Source of the DNA: Flavobacteriales bacterium UBA1937
Lineage (GTDB): Bacteria > Bacteroidota > Bacteroidia > Flavobacteriales > Weeksellaceae
Length of the DNA stretch: 32,548 bases
Direction: 5' to 3'
NCBI GenBank assembly: GCA_002337005.1
Contig: DDFD01000066.1
Span: forward strand, 1-32,548
The notes beneath the pieces are model-generated. The model saw nothing but the letters and a program-made list of their open reading frames with translations. It searched no databases and had not been told where the DNA came from. Within the stretch, counting starts at the first letter, position 1. The number at the start of each line of letters is the position of its first letter. This document shows positions 1-7,658 of this stretch, one piece after another. The position numbers and the translations under genes are program-made.

Positions 1-884
1 TTATAGAAGCAGCAGAAAGAAAAGGCCTTCTAAAACCTGGAGCTACCATCGTAGAAACCACATCTGGAAACACGGGATTTTCTATAGCAATGGTAAGCAT
101 TATAAAAGGATATAAATGCATTCTTTCTGTAAGTGACAAAACAAAACCAGAAAAAATAGCTTATCTAAAAGCTTTAGGAGCTACTGTTTATGTTTGCCCA
201 GCTTCTGTACCAGCAGATGATCCTAGATCTTACTATGAAGTGGCAAAAAAAATTGCAGCAGAAACACCTAACTCAATTTACATCAATCAATATTTTAACG
301 AATTAAATATAGACGCTCACTACTCTAGTACTGGCCCAGAAATATGGGAGCAGACAGAAGGTAAAATCACCCATATTTTTGCTTGTACAGGTACTGGTGG
401 TACATTATCTGGTTCTGCTAAATTTTTAAAAGAACAAAATCCAGATATAAAAGTAATAGGTGTAGATGCGGATGGTTCTATCTTGAAAACCTATCACGAA
501 ACTGGAAAAATTAACTACTCTGAAATTCATTCTTATCAAATAGAAGGATTAGGAAAAAATTTGATTCCTGGTGCTCTTCTATTTGACAAAATAGATCATT
601 TCATAAGAGTAAATGACGAAATGAGTGCTTATACAACCAGAGAAATAGCTTTGAAAGAAGCAATTATGGGCGGTTACACCACTGGTGCTGTTTTACAGGC
701 TCTTAGACAATATGCTAATTCTAACCCCTTCAAAGAAGATGACTTAGTAGTCTTAATCTTCCCAGATCACGGCTCTAGATATATTACTAAAGTATATAGT
801 GATAGATGGATGGAAGAGCAAGGCTTTATTAACAATTGTTTTCACAATTACGAAGAAGTTTTCAAAACTGAAATAATAAAATAA
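1..884 (+). CDS. CBS/cysteine-synthase-like PLP enzyme, 5' partial (candidate cysteate synthase)
   Basis: The open frame enters from the left edge (codons from base 3), so the N-terminus is missing; the first in-window ATG at 90 is internal. Seen: TSGNTG, the substrate-binding loop of fold-type II beta-synthases, lies about 20 residues into the visible part; then the GTGGT phosphate-binding loop, GVDADGSIL, EGLGKNLIPG, and a C-terminus PDHGSRYITKVYSDRWM very like cystathionine beta-synthase. The PLP lysine should lie just upstream of the window. No CBS (Bateman) domain pair follows. Family knowledge: these cytosolic enzymes replace the beta substituent of serine, O-phosphoserine or O-acetylserine. 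The gene directly downstream is an alpha-oxoamine synthase, the partner expected for sulfonolipid bases made from cysteate, so cysteate synthase is my inference. Cystathionine beta-synthase or cysteine synthase remain possible. Family is secure; substrate is not. Confidence 0.85.
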   Translation, partial: IEAAERKGLLKPGATIVETTSGNTGFSIAMVSIIKGYKCILSVSDKTKPEKIAYLKALGATVYVCPASVPADDPRSYYEVAKKIAAETPNSIYINQYFNELNIDAHYSSTGPEIWEQTEGKITHIFACTGTGGTLSGSAKFLKEQNPDIKVIGVDADGSILKTYHETGKINYSEIHSYQIEGLGKNLIPGALLFDKIDHFIRVNDEMSAYTTREIALKEAIMGGYTTGAVLQALRQYANSNPFKEDDLVVLIFPDHGSRYITKVYSDRWMEEQGFINNCFHNYEEVFKTEIIK

Positions 885-891
885 TAATAGA

Positions 892-919
892 TAAATGCCT
901 TGATTGGCATTTATTTTTT
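892..919 (+). terminator. Hairpin plus T-run between the two PLP-enzyme genes
   Basis: An 8-bp stem (TAAATGCC with GGCATTTA) around a six-base loop is followed directly by six T. It lies 8 bases after the upstream stop codon and ends 28 bases before the next start, so the pair is probably not expressed as a simple equimolar operon. Confidence 0.7.
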
Positions 920-947
920 GATAATACTTAAATTAAAAAAATTCTTA

Positions 948-2219
948 ATGGATATTTTTGAAAGAATTAAACAAAATCCTGGACCTCTAGGTCAGTTTGC
1001 TGACTATGGAGAAGGATACTTCATTTTTCCAAGATTAGATGGTCCAATTGGGCCTAGAATGAAATTTCAAGGAAAAGAAGTAATTTTTTGGAGCGCAAAT
1101 GATTATTTAGGGCTTTGTAACCACCCTGAAGTTTTAGAAGCAGATGCTAAAGCTGCCGCAGAATACGGAATGTTCTATCCTATGGGAGCTAGAGCAATGT
1201 CTGGAGAAACAGATAATCATCTAAAATTAGAAAAAGAATTAGCAGAGTTTGTAAACAAAGAATCTGCCTATTTATTAAACTTCGGTTACCAAGGAATGGT
1301 ATCTACTATAGATGCTTTGGTTTCTAGACATGATGTTATTGTATATGATTCTAATTCTCATGCTTGTATTGTAGATGGTGTACGTTTACATATGGGCAAA
1401 AGTTTTATGTTTCTTCATAATGACATGAATAGTTTTGAAAAAAACATAAAAAGAGCGACAAAAGTAGCAACTGAAAACGGTGGAGGAATTCTAGTCATTA
1501 CAGAAGGTGTTTTTGGGATGACTGGTCAACAAGGGAAACTAAAAGAAATAGCAGCGTTCAAAAAAGATTATAATTTCCGTCTTTTGGTAGATGATGCTCA
1601 CGGTTTTGGAACATTAGGTAAAACTGGTGCAGGTGCAGGAGAAGAACAAGGTTGCCAAGACCAAATAGATGTTTATTTCTCTACTTTTGCCAAATCTATG
1701 GCTGGTTTCGGAGCTTTTATCGCAGGTGATAAAGAAATTATAAGATATCTAAAATTTAATCTCCGTTCACAAATTTTTGCAAAATCGCTTACCATGCCAA
1801 TGGTTGTAGGTGGTCTAAAAAGACTAGAACTTCTAAGAACCAGACCAGAAATTAAAGCTAAACTTTGGGAAAATGTAGAAAAATTACAAAGTGGCCTATT
1901 AAAAAGAGGTTTCAATCTAGGAAACTCTAACACGTGTGTTACCCCTGTTTTTATGCAAGGAACGCCTGTAGAAGCTACACTTTTGGTTAAAGATTTAAGA
2001 GAAAATTTCGGAATTTTTACTTCAGTTGTAGTATATCCTGTAATTCCTAAAGGAAATATTTTATTAAGATTAATTCCTACAGCTTCTCATACAGATGCCG
2101 AAATTAACGAAACTCTTGCCGCTTTTGAAGCCATTCATGATAAGCTTATAAATGGTGTTTATAAAGAACAGGCAGAAAAACTTCTAGAAGAGCAAGGTTT
2201 AGCCTTTAAGCCTTTGTAA
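948..2219 (+). CDS. Alpha-oxoamine synthase (serine palmitoyltransferase / cysteate acyltransferase type)
   Basis: A 423-residue fold-type I PLP enzyme. I chose ATG 948 (MDIFERIKQNPGPLG) over the ATG at 900 because the extra 16 residues are hydrophobic, are encoded by the preceding terminator hairpin and T-run, and do not look like family sequence. Seen: FWSANDYLGLCNHPEV near residue 45, GARAMSGE, LLNFGYQG, the PLP-ring motif D215-D-A-H218 and the Schiff-base lysine K249 in STFAKSMAG. The family condenses an amino acid with acyl-CoA or acyl-ACP, with decarboxylation, in the cytosol. Relatives include Kbl (glycine), BioF (alanine), SPT (serine) and the flavobacterial cysteate acyltransferase for capnine. 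The adjacent beta-synthase points to a lipid base, most likely cysteate-derived sulfonolipid, as inference. No biotin or threonine-catabolism gene is nearby. The gene ends at a strong terminator. Confidence 0.88.
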   Translation: MDIFERIKQNPGPLGQFADYGEGYFIFPRLDGPIGPRMKFQGKEVIFWSANDYLGLCNHPEVLEADAKAAAEYGMFYPMGARAMSGETDNHLKLEKELAEFVNKESAYLLNFGYQGMVSTIDALVSRHDVIVYDSNSHACIVDGVRLHMGKSFMFLHNDMNSFEKNIKRATKVATENGGGILVITEGVFGMTGQQGKLKEIAAFKKDYNFRLLVDDAHGFGTLGKTGAGAGEEQGCQDQIDVYFSTFAKSMAGFGAFIAGDKEIIRYLKFNLRSQIFAKSLTMPMVVGGLKRLELLRTRPEIKAKLWENVEKLQSGLLKRGFNLGNSNTCVTPVFMQGTPVEATLLVKDLRENFGIFTSVVVYPVIPKGNILLRLIPTASHTDAEINETLAAFEAIHDKLINGVYKEQAEKLLEEQGLAFKPL

Positions 2220-2235
2220 AAAATAAAAACCTATA

Positions 2236-2263
2236 GAAAACCGCTTTATCAAGCGGTTTTCTT
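2236..2263 (+). terminator. Rho-independent terminator after the alpha-oxoamine synthase
   Basis: An 11-bp perfect stem (GAAAACCGCTT with AAGCGGTTTTC) closes a TATC tetraloop, with a short T-rich tail. It starts 17 bases after the stop codon. Confidence 0.85.
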
Positions 2264-2396
2264 CATTTAAAACAGAGGAATAGTAAATAAAAAATGAAAT
2301 TCCAAAATTTTAACATACTTTAACACAAAAACGGTCTTTTTCTTAAAAAACGCGTTATAATTTGTTAAAAATTAGGCTTTTAGTACTTTGTTAAGG

Positions 2397-2404
2397 TAAA
2401 TTTG
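2397..2404 (+). promoter_or_regulatory. Candidate Bacteroidetes -7 box for the glucosaminidase gene
   Basis: TAAATTTG matches the TAnnTTTG consensus and lies 27 bases ahead of the ATG at 2431, giving a leader of about 20 bases. I see no clear TTG -33 element at the usual spacing. The rest of 2264-2396 is AT-rich with no other feature I can name. Confidence 0.45.
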
Positions 2405-2430
2405 CAGCATAAAATTTCAAACATACAATT

Positions 2431-2901
2431 ATGAAGAACACTTTCAGTTACGTAAGAATTGTAATTTTGAGTTTGGTATTAAGCTTTGTTTCTTTGCCAA
2501 CTTATGCTCAGAAACACAGTTATATAGAAAAAAACAAAACTCTAGCAGAAAACCTTTCTACAAAGTATGGAATCCCAAGTTCTATTATCCTTGCGATTGC
2601 CTTCGTAGAATCAGGTGGTGGTAGCAGCAAAAATTCTAAAGCATTAAACAATCACTTTGGCATTGTAGGAAAAAACAACATTGGATCTAAGTACAAACAA
2701 TTTAGCTCTACTGAAGAAAGTTACGAAGCCTTCTGCAAATTACTTACTAAAAAAAATTACTACACCAGTCTTAAAGGAAATAATGATTTTTCCTCTTGGG
2801 TTAAAGCAATAGCATCTGCTGGCTATTCTACACAACCACAAGAATGGATGAGAAGAATAAATCTTATCTTTAACAAATACCAACTTAAAGAGACTAATTA
2901 A
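2431..2901 (+). CDS. Secreted glucosaminidase-domain peptidoglycan hydrolase
   Basis: 156 residues. An N-terminal signal peptide (hydrophobic core about residues 9-24, cleavage probably after YA-26) is followed by one compact glucosaminidase domain of the FlgJ/LYZ2 family. Seen: AIAFVESGGGS with the probable catalytic Glu60, then LNNHFGIVG, the loop typical of this family, and a C-terminal aromatic stretch SSWVKAIASAGYSTQPQEW. The family cleaves GlcNAc-MurNAc bonds in peptidoglycan outside the inner membrane. There is no LysM or other wall-binding module, so this is a minimal single-domain enzyme. The gene is monocistronic, with its own promoter candidate and a strong terminator. The next genes look like an envelope O-acetylation set, which would affect wall-hydrolase sensitivity; that link is inference. 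Confidence 0.88.
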   Translation: MKNTFSYVRIVILSLVLSFVSLPTYAQKHSYIEKNKTLAENLSTKYGIPSSIILAIAFVESGGGSSKNSKALNNHFGIVGKNNIGSKYKQFSSTEESYEAFCKLLTKKNYYTSLKGNNDFSSWVKAIASAGYSTQPQEWMRRINLIFNKYQLKETN

Positions 2902-2932
2902 TTTTAGCAAAAATTTTCAAAATTACATACCT

Positions 2933-2961
2933 AAAGCTCCAAAATTTTGGAGCTTTTTTTT
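2933..2961 (+). terminator. Perfect-palindrome terminator after the glucosaminidase gene
   Basis: AAAGCTCCAAAA and TTTTGGAGCTTT are exact inverse complements placed back to back, followed by further T. It lies 32 bases after the stop codon. Confidence 0.85.
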
Positions 2962-2974
2962 ATGAAAAAATATT

Positions 2975-3005
2975 TTGATTATATTTTTAAATCTAAGTAT
3001 ATTAG
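2975..3005 (+). promoter_or_regulatory. Promoter for the SGNH-MBOAT pair
   Basis: TTG at 2975-2977, then 20 bases, then TATATTAG at 2998-3005, one base off TAnnTTTG. The predicted start of transcription is about 6 bases on, leaving a leader of roughly 18 bases before the ATG at 3030. Confidence 0.45.
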
Positions 3006-3029
3006 CACGTAAAATCTCCCCCAAAATTT

Positions 3030-4379
3030 ATGAACAATAATAGAAATTGGCGAGTGGTGACCCTTATCTCCATTTGTTTCTTTATATACCTTATTTTATC
3101 TATTCTAAGCTTTGCTTTTGACATCAAATGGGAGCCATTTGAAAAAGTAAACTTAATTACAGATGTTTTTGATAAAAATAAAAAATCTGAATTAGCAAAA
3201 AATAATAACCCAGAAAACACTAAATCTAACCCAAAAAATCTAGTACTAGATTTTGAACTTTATAAGAAGTCAAACTTTATTACCAATTTTTATAAAGGAG
3301 ATAGCATAACTGCACTTTCTGAATTTGCAGAAAAACTTCATCAACTAAGGACAACCAAAAAAGGGAAAATTAGAATTGCCTATTTCGGAGATAGTATGAT
3401 TGAAGGTGACCTTCTTACCCAAACTCTTAGAAAACTGCTTCAAAAAGAATTTGGAGGTTATGGTGTAGGTTTTTTACCAATACACTCTAAAGTTGCTGGT
3501 TTTAGACAAACTGCTACTGTAAAATCTTCTGGTTGGGAAACCATAAACTTTATGGACAAAGGTGCCAAAAATATGTACATTTCTGGTTTTAGCTTTTCTG
3601 GATTAGGAAATGGAAGTTTTACAGACAAAACAGTAACAACACCACCATCTTTGCAAAAATTCTTAATTTATGGACAACCTAATGGCGGAAGCATAGACTA
3701 TGACGGAACATCTATTTCTCTACAAGGAAATGATTTGGTCAATTCTCAATTGCTTTCTAATAATAATGCCACTTCTTTCGAACTAAAAAGTAATTCTGCT
3801 GCCACACCTTTCTATGGTGTAAGCTTCGAGTCTGAAAACGGAATTATTCTTGACAATTTCTCTTTCAGAGGAATTACTGGAGTAGAATTCAGAAAAATAG
3901 ATGAAAATTTCTTAAAAGCGGTACAAAGCGCCAATCATTATGATTTGATTGTTATGCAATACGGTGTAAATTTATTATTTAGACCAAACGATACAGATTA
4001 CTCTTATTATACCAAAAATATGACTCCTGTTTTAGAAAAATTTATATCTGCATTTCCTAAAACAGATATTCTTTTGGTAAGTAGCGCAGATAGAGCTTTT
4101 CGGTATAATGGTGAATACCAAACCGCAAAAGGTTTGCCAAATTTATTAGAAACACAGGCAAGATTGGCTTATGATCATCATTTGGCATTTTTCAATCTTT
4201 TTGAAACAATGGGCGGCGAAAATTCTATTGTAGATTGGGCTTCGCAGAAACCACCTCTTGCCAATAAAGATTATGTGCATCCTAACGGAAAAGGAGCAGA
4301 TATTTTGGCAGAAAAACTATTCCACGCCATAATGAATGATTACAATAACTATAAACCTAAAACAGAAACTGCACAATGA
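3030..4379 (+). CDS. Membrane-anchored SGNH/GDSL-family protein, acetyltransferase or esterase partner of the MBOAT
   Basis: 449 residues with one N-terminal membrane segment (about residues 9-31) that should leave the rest in the periplasm. Seen SGNH blocks: GDSMIEGD with nucleophile Ser122, the Gly-x-Asn block at G312-V-N314, and the catalytic dyad D414-Y-V-H417. About 190 residues separate the first two blocks, far more than in a minimal SGNH fold, so a beta-rich accessory domain is probably inserted there, as in peptidoglycan O-acetylesterases of the Ape1 type. The stop overlaps the MBOAT start (ATGA), so the two are translationally coupled. By analogy with AlgI/AlgJ and PatA/PatB systems, the MBOAT brings acetyl groups across the membrane and this protein moves them to a glycan. 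The acceptor (peptidoglycan or exopolysaccharide) cannot be read from sequence. Confidence 0.85.
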   Translation: MNNNRNWRVVTLISICFFIYLILSILSFAFDIKWEPFEKVNLITDVFDKNKKSELAKNNNPENTKSNPKNLVLDFELYKKSNFITNFYKGDSITALSEFAEKLHQLRTTKKGKIRIAYFGDSMIEGDLLTQTLRKLLQKEFGGYGVGFLPIHSKVAGFRQTATVKSSGWETINFMDKGAKNMYISGFSFSGLGNGSFTDKTVTTPPSLQKFLIYGQPNGGSIDYDGTSISLQGNDLVNSQLLSNNNATSFELKSNSAATPFYGVSFESENGIILDNFSFRGITGVEFRKIDENFLKAVQSANHYDLIVMQYGVNLLFRPNDTDYSYYTKNMTPVLEKFISAFPKTDILLVSSADRAFRYNGEYQTAKGLPNLLETQARLAYDHHLAFFNLFETMGGENSIVDWASQKPPLANKDYVHPNGKGADILAEKLFHAIMNDYNNYKPKTETAQ

Positions 4380-6037
4380 AACCATTAGAAAATCTTTTCT
4401 CTACTTTTGATTGGAGTGCTTTCTTTCAACAGTTTTTGTATGATAGTAAAAATCCTTTGTTGTTTAATAATGGTTTTTTTGTCTATTTCTTTACACTTTT
4501 TATTGTATTATTTTTCTTATTAAGACATCACCACGCTGCTAAAAGGTATGTTTTCACGTTTTTTTCTTTGTATTTTTTCTACAAAGCTAGTGGTTGGTTT
4601 GTTGGTTTGGTTATTTTTTCGGCATTGGTAAACTATGTTCTTTCTAATTCTATTTATAAATCTAAAGCCAAGTCTAGCAAAACTTTAATTTTGGTTCTGA
4701 GCATTGTTTTTAACCTTGCCCTACTCTTTTATTATAAATACACTAATTTTTTCATTACACTTTCTAATGAAATTTTCAGTACAGAATTTCATCCTTTAAA
4801 TATTATTTTACCAATTGGTATTTCATTTTTCACTTTCGAAAATTTAAGTTATACCATAGATGTTTACCGAGGAGATTTCAAACCTGCCAATAAATTCACA
4901 GATTATTTGTTGTTCCTTTCGTTTTTCCCAAAATTAATGATGGGGCCAATTGTAAGAGCACACGATTTTGTACCACAGATTAATAAGCCTTACATTTTAT
5001 CTGAAAGAGATTTTGCAATGGGATTTTATTTAATTATTTCTGGTCTCATCAAAAAGCTTGTCATTTCTGATTACATTACCCTTAATTTGGTCAATTATAT
5101 TTTTGATACGCCATCACTTCATACTGGTCTCGAAAATTTATTTGCGGTTTATGGCTATGCTATGGTAATTTATTGTGATTTTAGCGGTTATAGTGATATT
5201 GCCATTGGTATTGCACTCTGGTTAGGTTTTAAAATCCCTGCCAATTTTATGTCGCCTTACCAAAGTAAAAATATTACAGAATTCTGGCGAAGATGGCACA
5301 TTTCTCTTTCGTCTTGGTTAAAGGATTACTTGTATATTCCATTAGGTGGAAACAGAAAATTCTCTATTGCTTCTTTTATTTTTGTGATAGGATTTTTGGC
5401 AGGAGCATTTTTAATGTCTGTTAATTTATTCAAATTAAGCTATTTATACGCTTCTATCGTTTCATTAGTTTTACTTTTAATCTTCTTGCTTCCAGCAATC
5501 ATCACCAGAAATTCTAAAGGAATTGCCGCAAATTTCAATTTATTGACCACGATGTTACTTGGCGGATTTTGGCACGGTGCAAGTTGGAATTTCATTATTT
5601 GGGGAGCAATTCACGGAATTGGACTCGGGATTCACAAAATTTGGATGCTTATTACAGGAAAAGCATTTTCTGGCTTTAACAATAGTAAAATTTACAGAAT
5701 CTTGATGGGAATTATCACCTTTCATTTTGTATGTTTCGGATGGATTTTCTTTAGAGCCGAAGATTTTGATGCTGCGATGACAATGATTAATCAAATTCTT
5801 TTCAATTTTGATGCGCAAGTTTTCTGGCCATTCTACGAAAACTATAAAGAAGTTCTTTGGATGATTGTTTTAGCAATGGCTATTCATTTAATTCCAGATA
5901 ATGCAGCCGAAAAATTTATTGCAAAAACCAAAACGATTCCTTTGGTAATTTATATGATTATTTTCTTTGCATTTTTGATTTTATACGGCTATTTTAAATC
6001 TGCGGAACAAGTAATGCCAATTTATTTACAATTCTAA
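4376..6037 (+). CDS. MBOAT-family membrane O-acyltransferase (AlgI/PatA-like)
   Basis: 553 residues, polytopic, with hydrophobic segments along nearly the whole length. Seen family landmarks: LPIGISFFTFENLSYTIDVYRG, the cytoplasmic FWRRWHISLSSWLKDYLYIPLGG region, and the active-site region GGFWHGASWNFIIWGAIHG with His400 and a second His413. This is the bacterial polysaccharide-acetylation branch of MBOAT, like AlgI, DltB and PatA. It takes acyl groups from a cytoplasmic donor and passes them across the inner membrane to a periplasmic partner, here almost certainly the SGNH protein whose last four bases it overlaps. There are no alginate or D-alanylation genes nearby, so AlgI or DltB as such are unlikely. 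The gene ends at a terminator. Confidence 0.9.
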   Translation: MKPLENLFSTFDWSAFFQQFLYDSKNPLLFNNGFFVYFFTLFIVLFFLLRHHHAAKRYVFTFFSLYFFYKASGWFVGLVIFSALVNYVLSNSIYKSKAKSSKTLILVLSIVFNLALLFYYKYTNFFITLSNEIFSTEFHPLNIILPIGISFFTFENLSYTIDVYRGDFKPANKFTDYLLFLSFFPKLMMGPIVRAHDFVPQINKPYILSERDFAMGFYLIISGLIKKLVISDYITLNLVNYIFDTPSLHTGLENLFAVYGYAMVIYCDFSGYSDIAIGIALWLGFKIPANFMSPYQSKNITEFWRRWHISLSSWLKDYLYIPLGGNRKFSIASFIFVIGFLAGAFLMSVNLFKLSYLYASIVSLVLLLIFLLPAIITRNSKGIAANFNLLTTMLLGGFWHGASWNFIIWGAIHGIGLGIHKIWMLITGKAFSGFNNSKIYRILMGIITFHFVCFGWIFFRAEDFDAAMTMINQILFNFDAQVFWPFYENYKEVLWMIVLAMAIHLIPDNAAEKFIAKTKTIPLVIYMIIFFAFLILYGYFKSAEQVMPIYLQF

Positions 6038-6042
6038 AAAAT

Positions 6043-6068
6043 AAAAAGCACTGAAAATCAGCGCTTTT
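6043..6068 (+). terminator. Terminator after the MBOAT gene
   Basis: AAAAGC-A-CTGA pairs with TCAG-C-GCTTTT with a single A:C mismatch and an AAA loop, and runs into a T-tract. It begins 6 bases after the stop codon. Confidence 0.7.
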
Positions 6069-6102
6069 TTAATATATTTTTTTAGTACAAGACAAAAAAC
6101 AA

Positions 6103-6233
6103 TAAACCACAAAAAAGACAAAAGAATTGATTGGAAACAAGAACTTCAATAGAAAAAAAAGTATAATATTTAGCTTTTTTTTCTTTTAAATGGCTTATAA
6201 GCAACTGAAATCTTTTATCTCTTTTGTGGTTAA
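6103..6233. repeat. Long imperfect inverted repeat element, about 131 bp
   Basis: The outer arms are 23 bases each (6103-6125 and 6211-6233) and match at 20 of 23 positions when one is reverse-complemented; the shared core is AACCACAAAA-N-AGA-N-AAAAGA. A second nested pair, AGAAAAAAAAG near 6150 with CTTTTTTTTCT near 6173, lies inside. It occupies most of the gap between two convergent genes. It resembles small palindromic dispersed elements, but no second copy is in this window. Confidence 0.6.
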
Positions 6234-6273
6234 AAAATATAATTTAAAAAATTATGATGCACTAAATGTACTT

Positions 6274-7593
6274 TTACTTAAAATTCTCTGAAAGTGCATT
6301 CCAAATTTTCTCTGCCTGAAACTCATAACCTAGTTTCAAAAAATGAACTCTATCTACATTGGCTTCTTTCCTATTCAGTGATTTTTTGAAATAACCACGT
6401 TCACCAGTTGCTTCATATAGATTAAAAAAAGAAACATTATTCTGCACTGCACTTTCCTTAATCCAACTTACAATTTCCTTGATTTGGTGTGGTTTTAATT
6501 GATTATCAGTAGGAGAAATCAATATAACAGGAAGATTAGGGTTACCATTTCGAAATTTAGAAACCAAATCAGAAATATTTTTTTGAAATTCTTCTTTAGT
6601 AATGGTGCTTAGAGATTCATTAGTTCCCAAAGCAATCACCACAAAATCTGGATTTATAGATTTCAATTGCTCCATTTGAAGTGGAAATTTCAGAAAATCT
6701 GCATATGTAGCTCCATTTACACCAACTGTATTAAAAACAATACCTTTATTTACATTTTTCAAAAATTGAAAACCATAGAATGTATTTCCAGAACTTGCAC
6801 TCGTTTTCATTAAGAATGTATTTTGATGCTCAGAAAGTTGCACCAACGTTTTATCTCCAGAAAACTGATAATCAGCAATTTTCTCAATTGAATTTTCAAA
6901 ATCTGGATTATAATTAAAAGAAATTTTCTCAATTTGATAAGAGTTTCCTTCCACAGGATTTTTAATTCCGACTCCGTTAAGTTGAGCCAATTTTGTAGTG
7001 GTGGTATAAAATTTAGAAGCTAATTCTGGAAAAGTTTCGCCAGATGAAACAGTATATTTTATTCTTTCTGCTGATTTCGAAACAAAATTGCTTAAAGACT
7101 GATTTTCTTCATACAACTGAAATCTCTCTCCATTCATTTTTTCATCATTGAAAATCAATACTTTATCAAATGTTTCTTCTGGATTTTTAAATTTAATTTC
7201 CAGAAAACTCTCTTTTTGGTTTCCGATGACAAAACCAGAAGCTCCCATTTGTGGAAAAACATCTTGCTCATAAACCAATCTGAAATTTTCCCAAGTTTGA
7301 TTGGTAGCCGAAGTAAAATCATCTGGACCATTAGAATTGGCAACTGTATAAGGAAAAACCAATCCTCTACCTGCATTTCCGTATTTTTCCTGAAATTTAT
7401 TCCTTAAAAAACTGGTAATCCAATCTGCTTGAATGTGAGAATCACCTAAAAATAAAATTTGAGTAACTTTATTTTCATTTAATTTGTCAATAAAAGGTTT
7501 TAGAACCTCCTTGTTTTCAATGCTTTGAGATTTAATAGAAATTGTTAAAAACAAAACTATTCCGCTCAGAATTGATGTCCATTTCATTTTCAT
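6274..7593 (-). CDS. Secreted SGNH/GDSL-family protein with an internal LysM domain
   Basis: 439 residues. A signal peptide occupies about residues 5-22. Seen SGNH blocks: LFLGDSHIQADW with Ser52, the GxN block at G323-T-N325, and dyad D414-R-V-H417. A LysM-like domain (about residues 179-221: YTVSSGETFPELASKFY...LAQLNGV...) sits between the first and third SGNH blocks, so the hydrolase fold is built around it. After LysM, the segment NTFYGFQFLKN...GIVFNTVGVNGATYADFLK matches in pattern a segment of the membrane-anchored SGNH protein encoded at 3030-4379, so the two are relatives. LysM binds GlcNAc-containing glycans, usually peptidoglycan, so this is a good candidate for a wall O-acetylesterase or acetyltransferase working with the neighbouring MBOAT pair. 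It is transcribed convergently to that pair. Function is inferred; domains are clear. Confidence 0.85.
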   Translation of the reverse strand: MKMKWTSILSGIVLFLTISIKSQSIENKEVLKPFIDKLNENKVTQILFLGDSHIQADWITSFLRNKFQEKYGNAGRGLVFPYTVANSNGPDDFTSATNQTWENFRLVYEQDVFPQMGASGFVIGNQKESFLEIKFKNPEETFDKVLIFNDEKMNGERFQLYEENQSLSNFVSKSAERIKYTVSSGETFPELASKFYTTTTKLAQLNGVGIKNPVEGNSYQIEKISFNYNPDFENSIEKIADYQFSGDKTLVQLSEHQNTFLMKTSASSGNTFYGFQFLKNVNKGIVFNTVGVNGATYADFLKFPLQMEQLKSINPDFVVIALGTNESLSTITKEEFQKNISDLVSKFRNGNPNLPVILISPTDNQLKPHQIKEIVSWIKESAVQNNVSFFNLYEATGERGYFKKSLNRKEANVDRVHFLKLGYEFQAEKIWNALSENFK

Positions 7594-7615
7594 TCTGTGA
7601 ATTTATAAAAAAAAT

Positions 7616-7644
7616 TTGTAAGACATTTATAAATCTTACCTTTG
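7616..7644 (+). promoter_or_regulatory. Promoter of the radical SAM gene; decides its start
   Basis: TTG at 7616-7618, 18 bases, then TACCTTTG at 7637-7644, a full TAnnTTTG match. Transcription should start near 7651, only about 8 bases before the TTG codon at 7659. Any start codon further upstream would not be on the message. Confidence 0.65.
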
Positions 7645-7658
7645 CAAAAATTTATCAT

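Noticed and set aside
900..947. Longer start for the alpha-oxoamine synthase
   Set aside because: These codons are the second half of a terminator hairpin and its T-run; the conserved protein begins at 948.
7542..7658. ATG-initiated N-terminal extension of the radical SAM protein
   Set aside because: It lies antisense inside the SGNH-LysM gene and upstream of the promoter box, and its translation does not resemble the family N-terminus.
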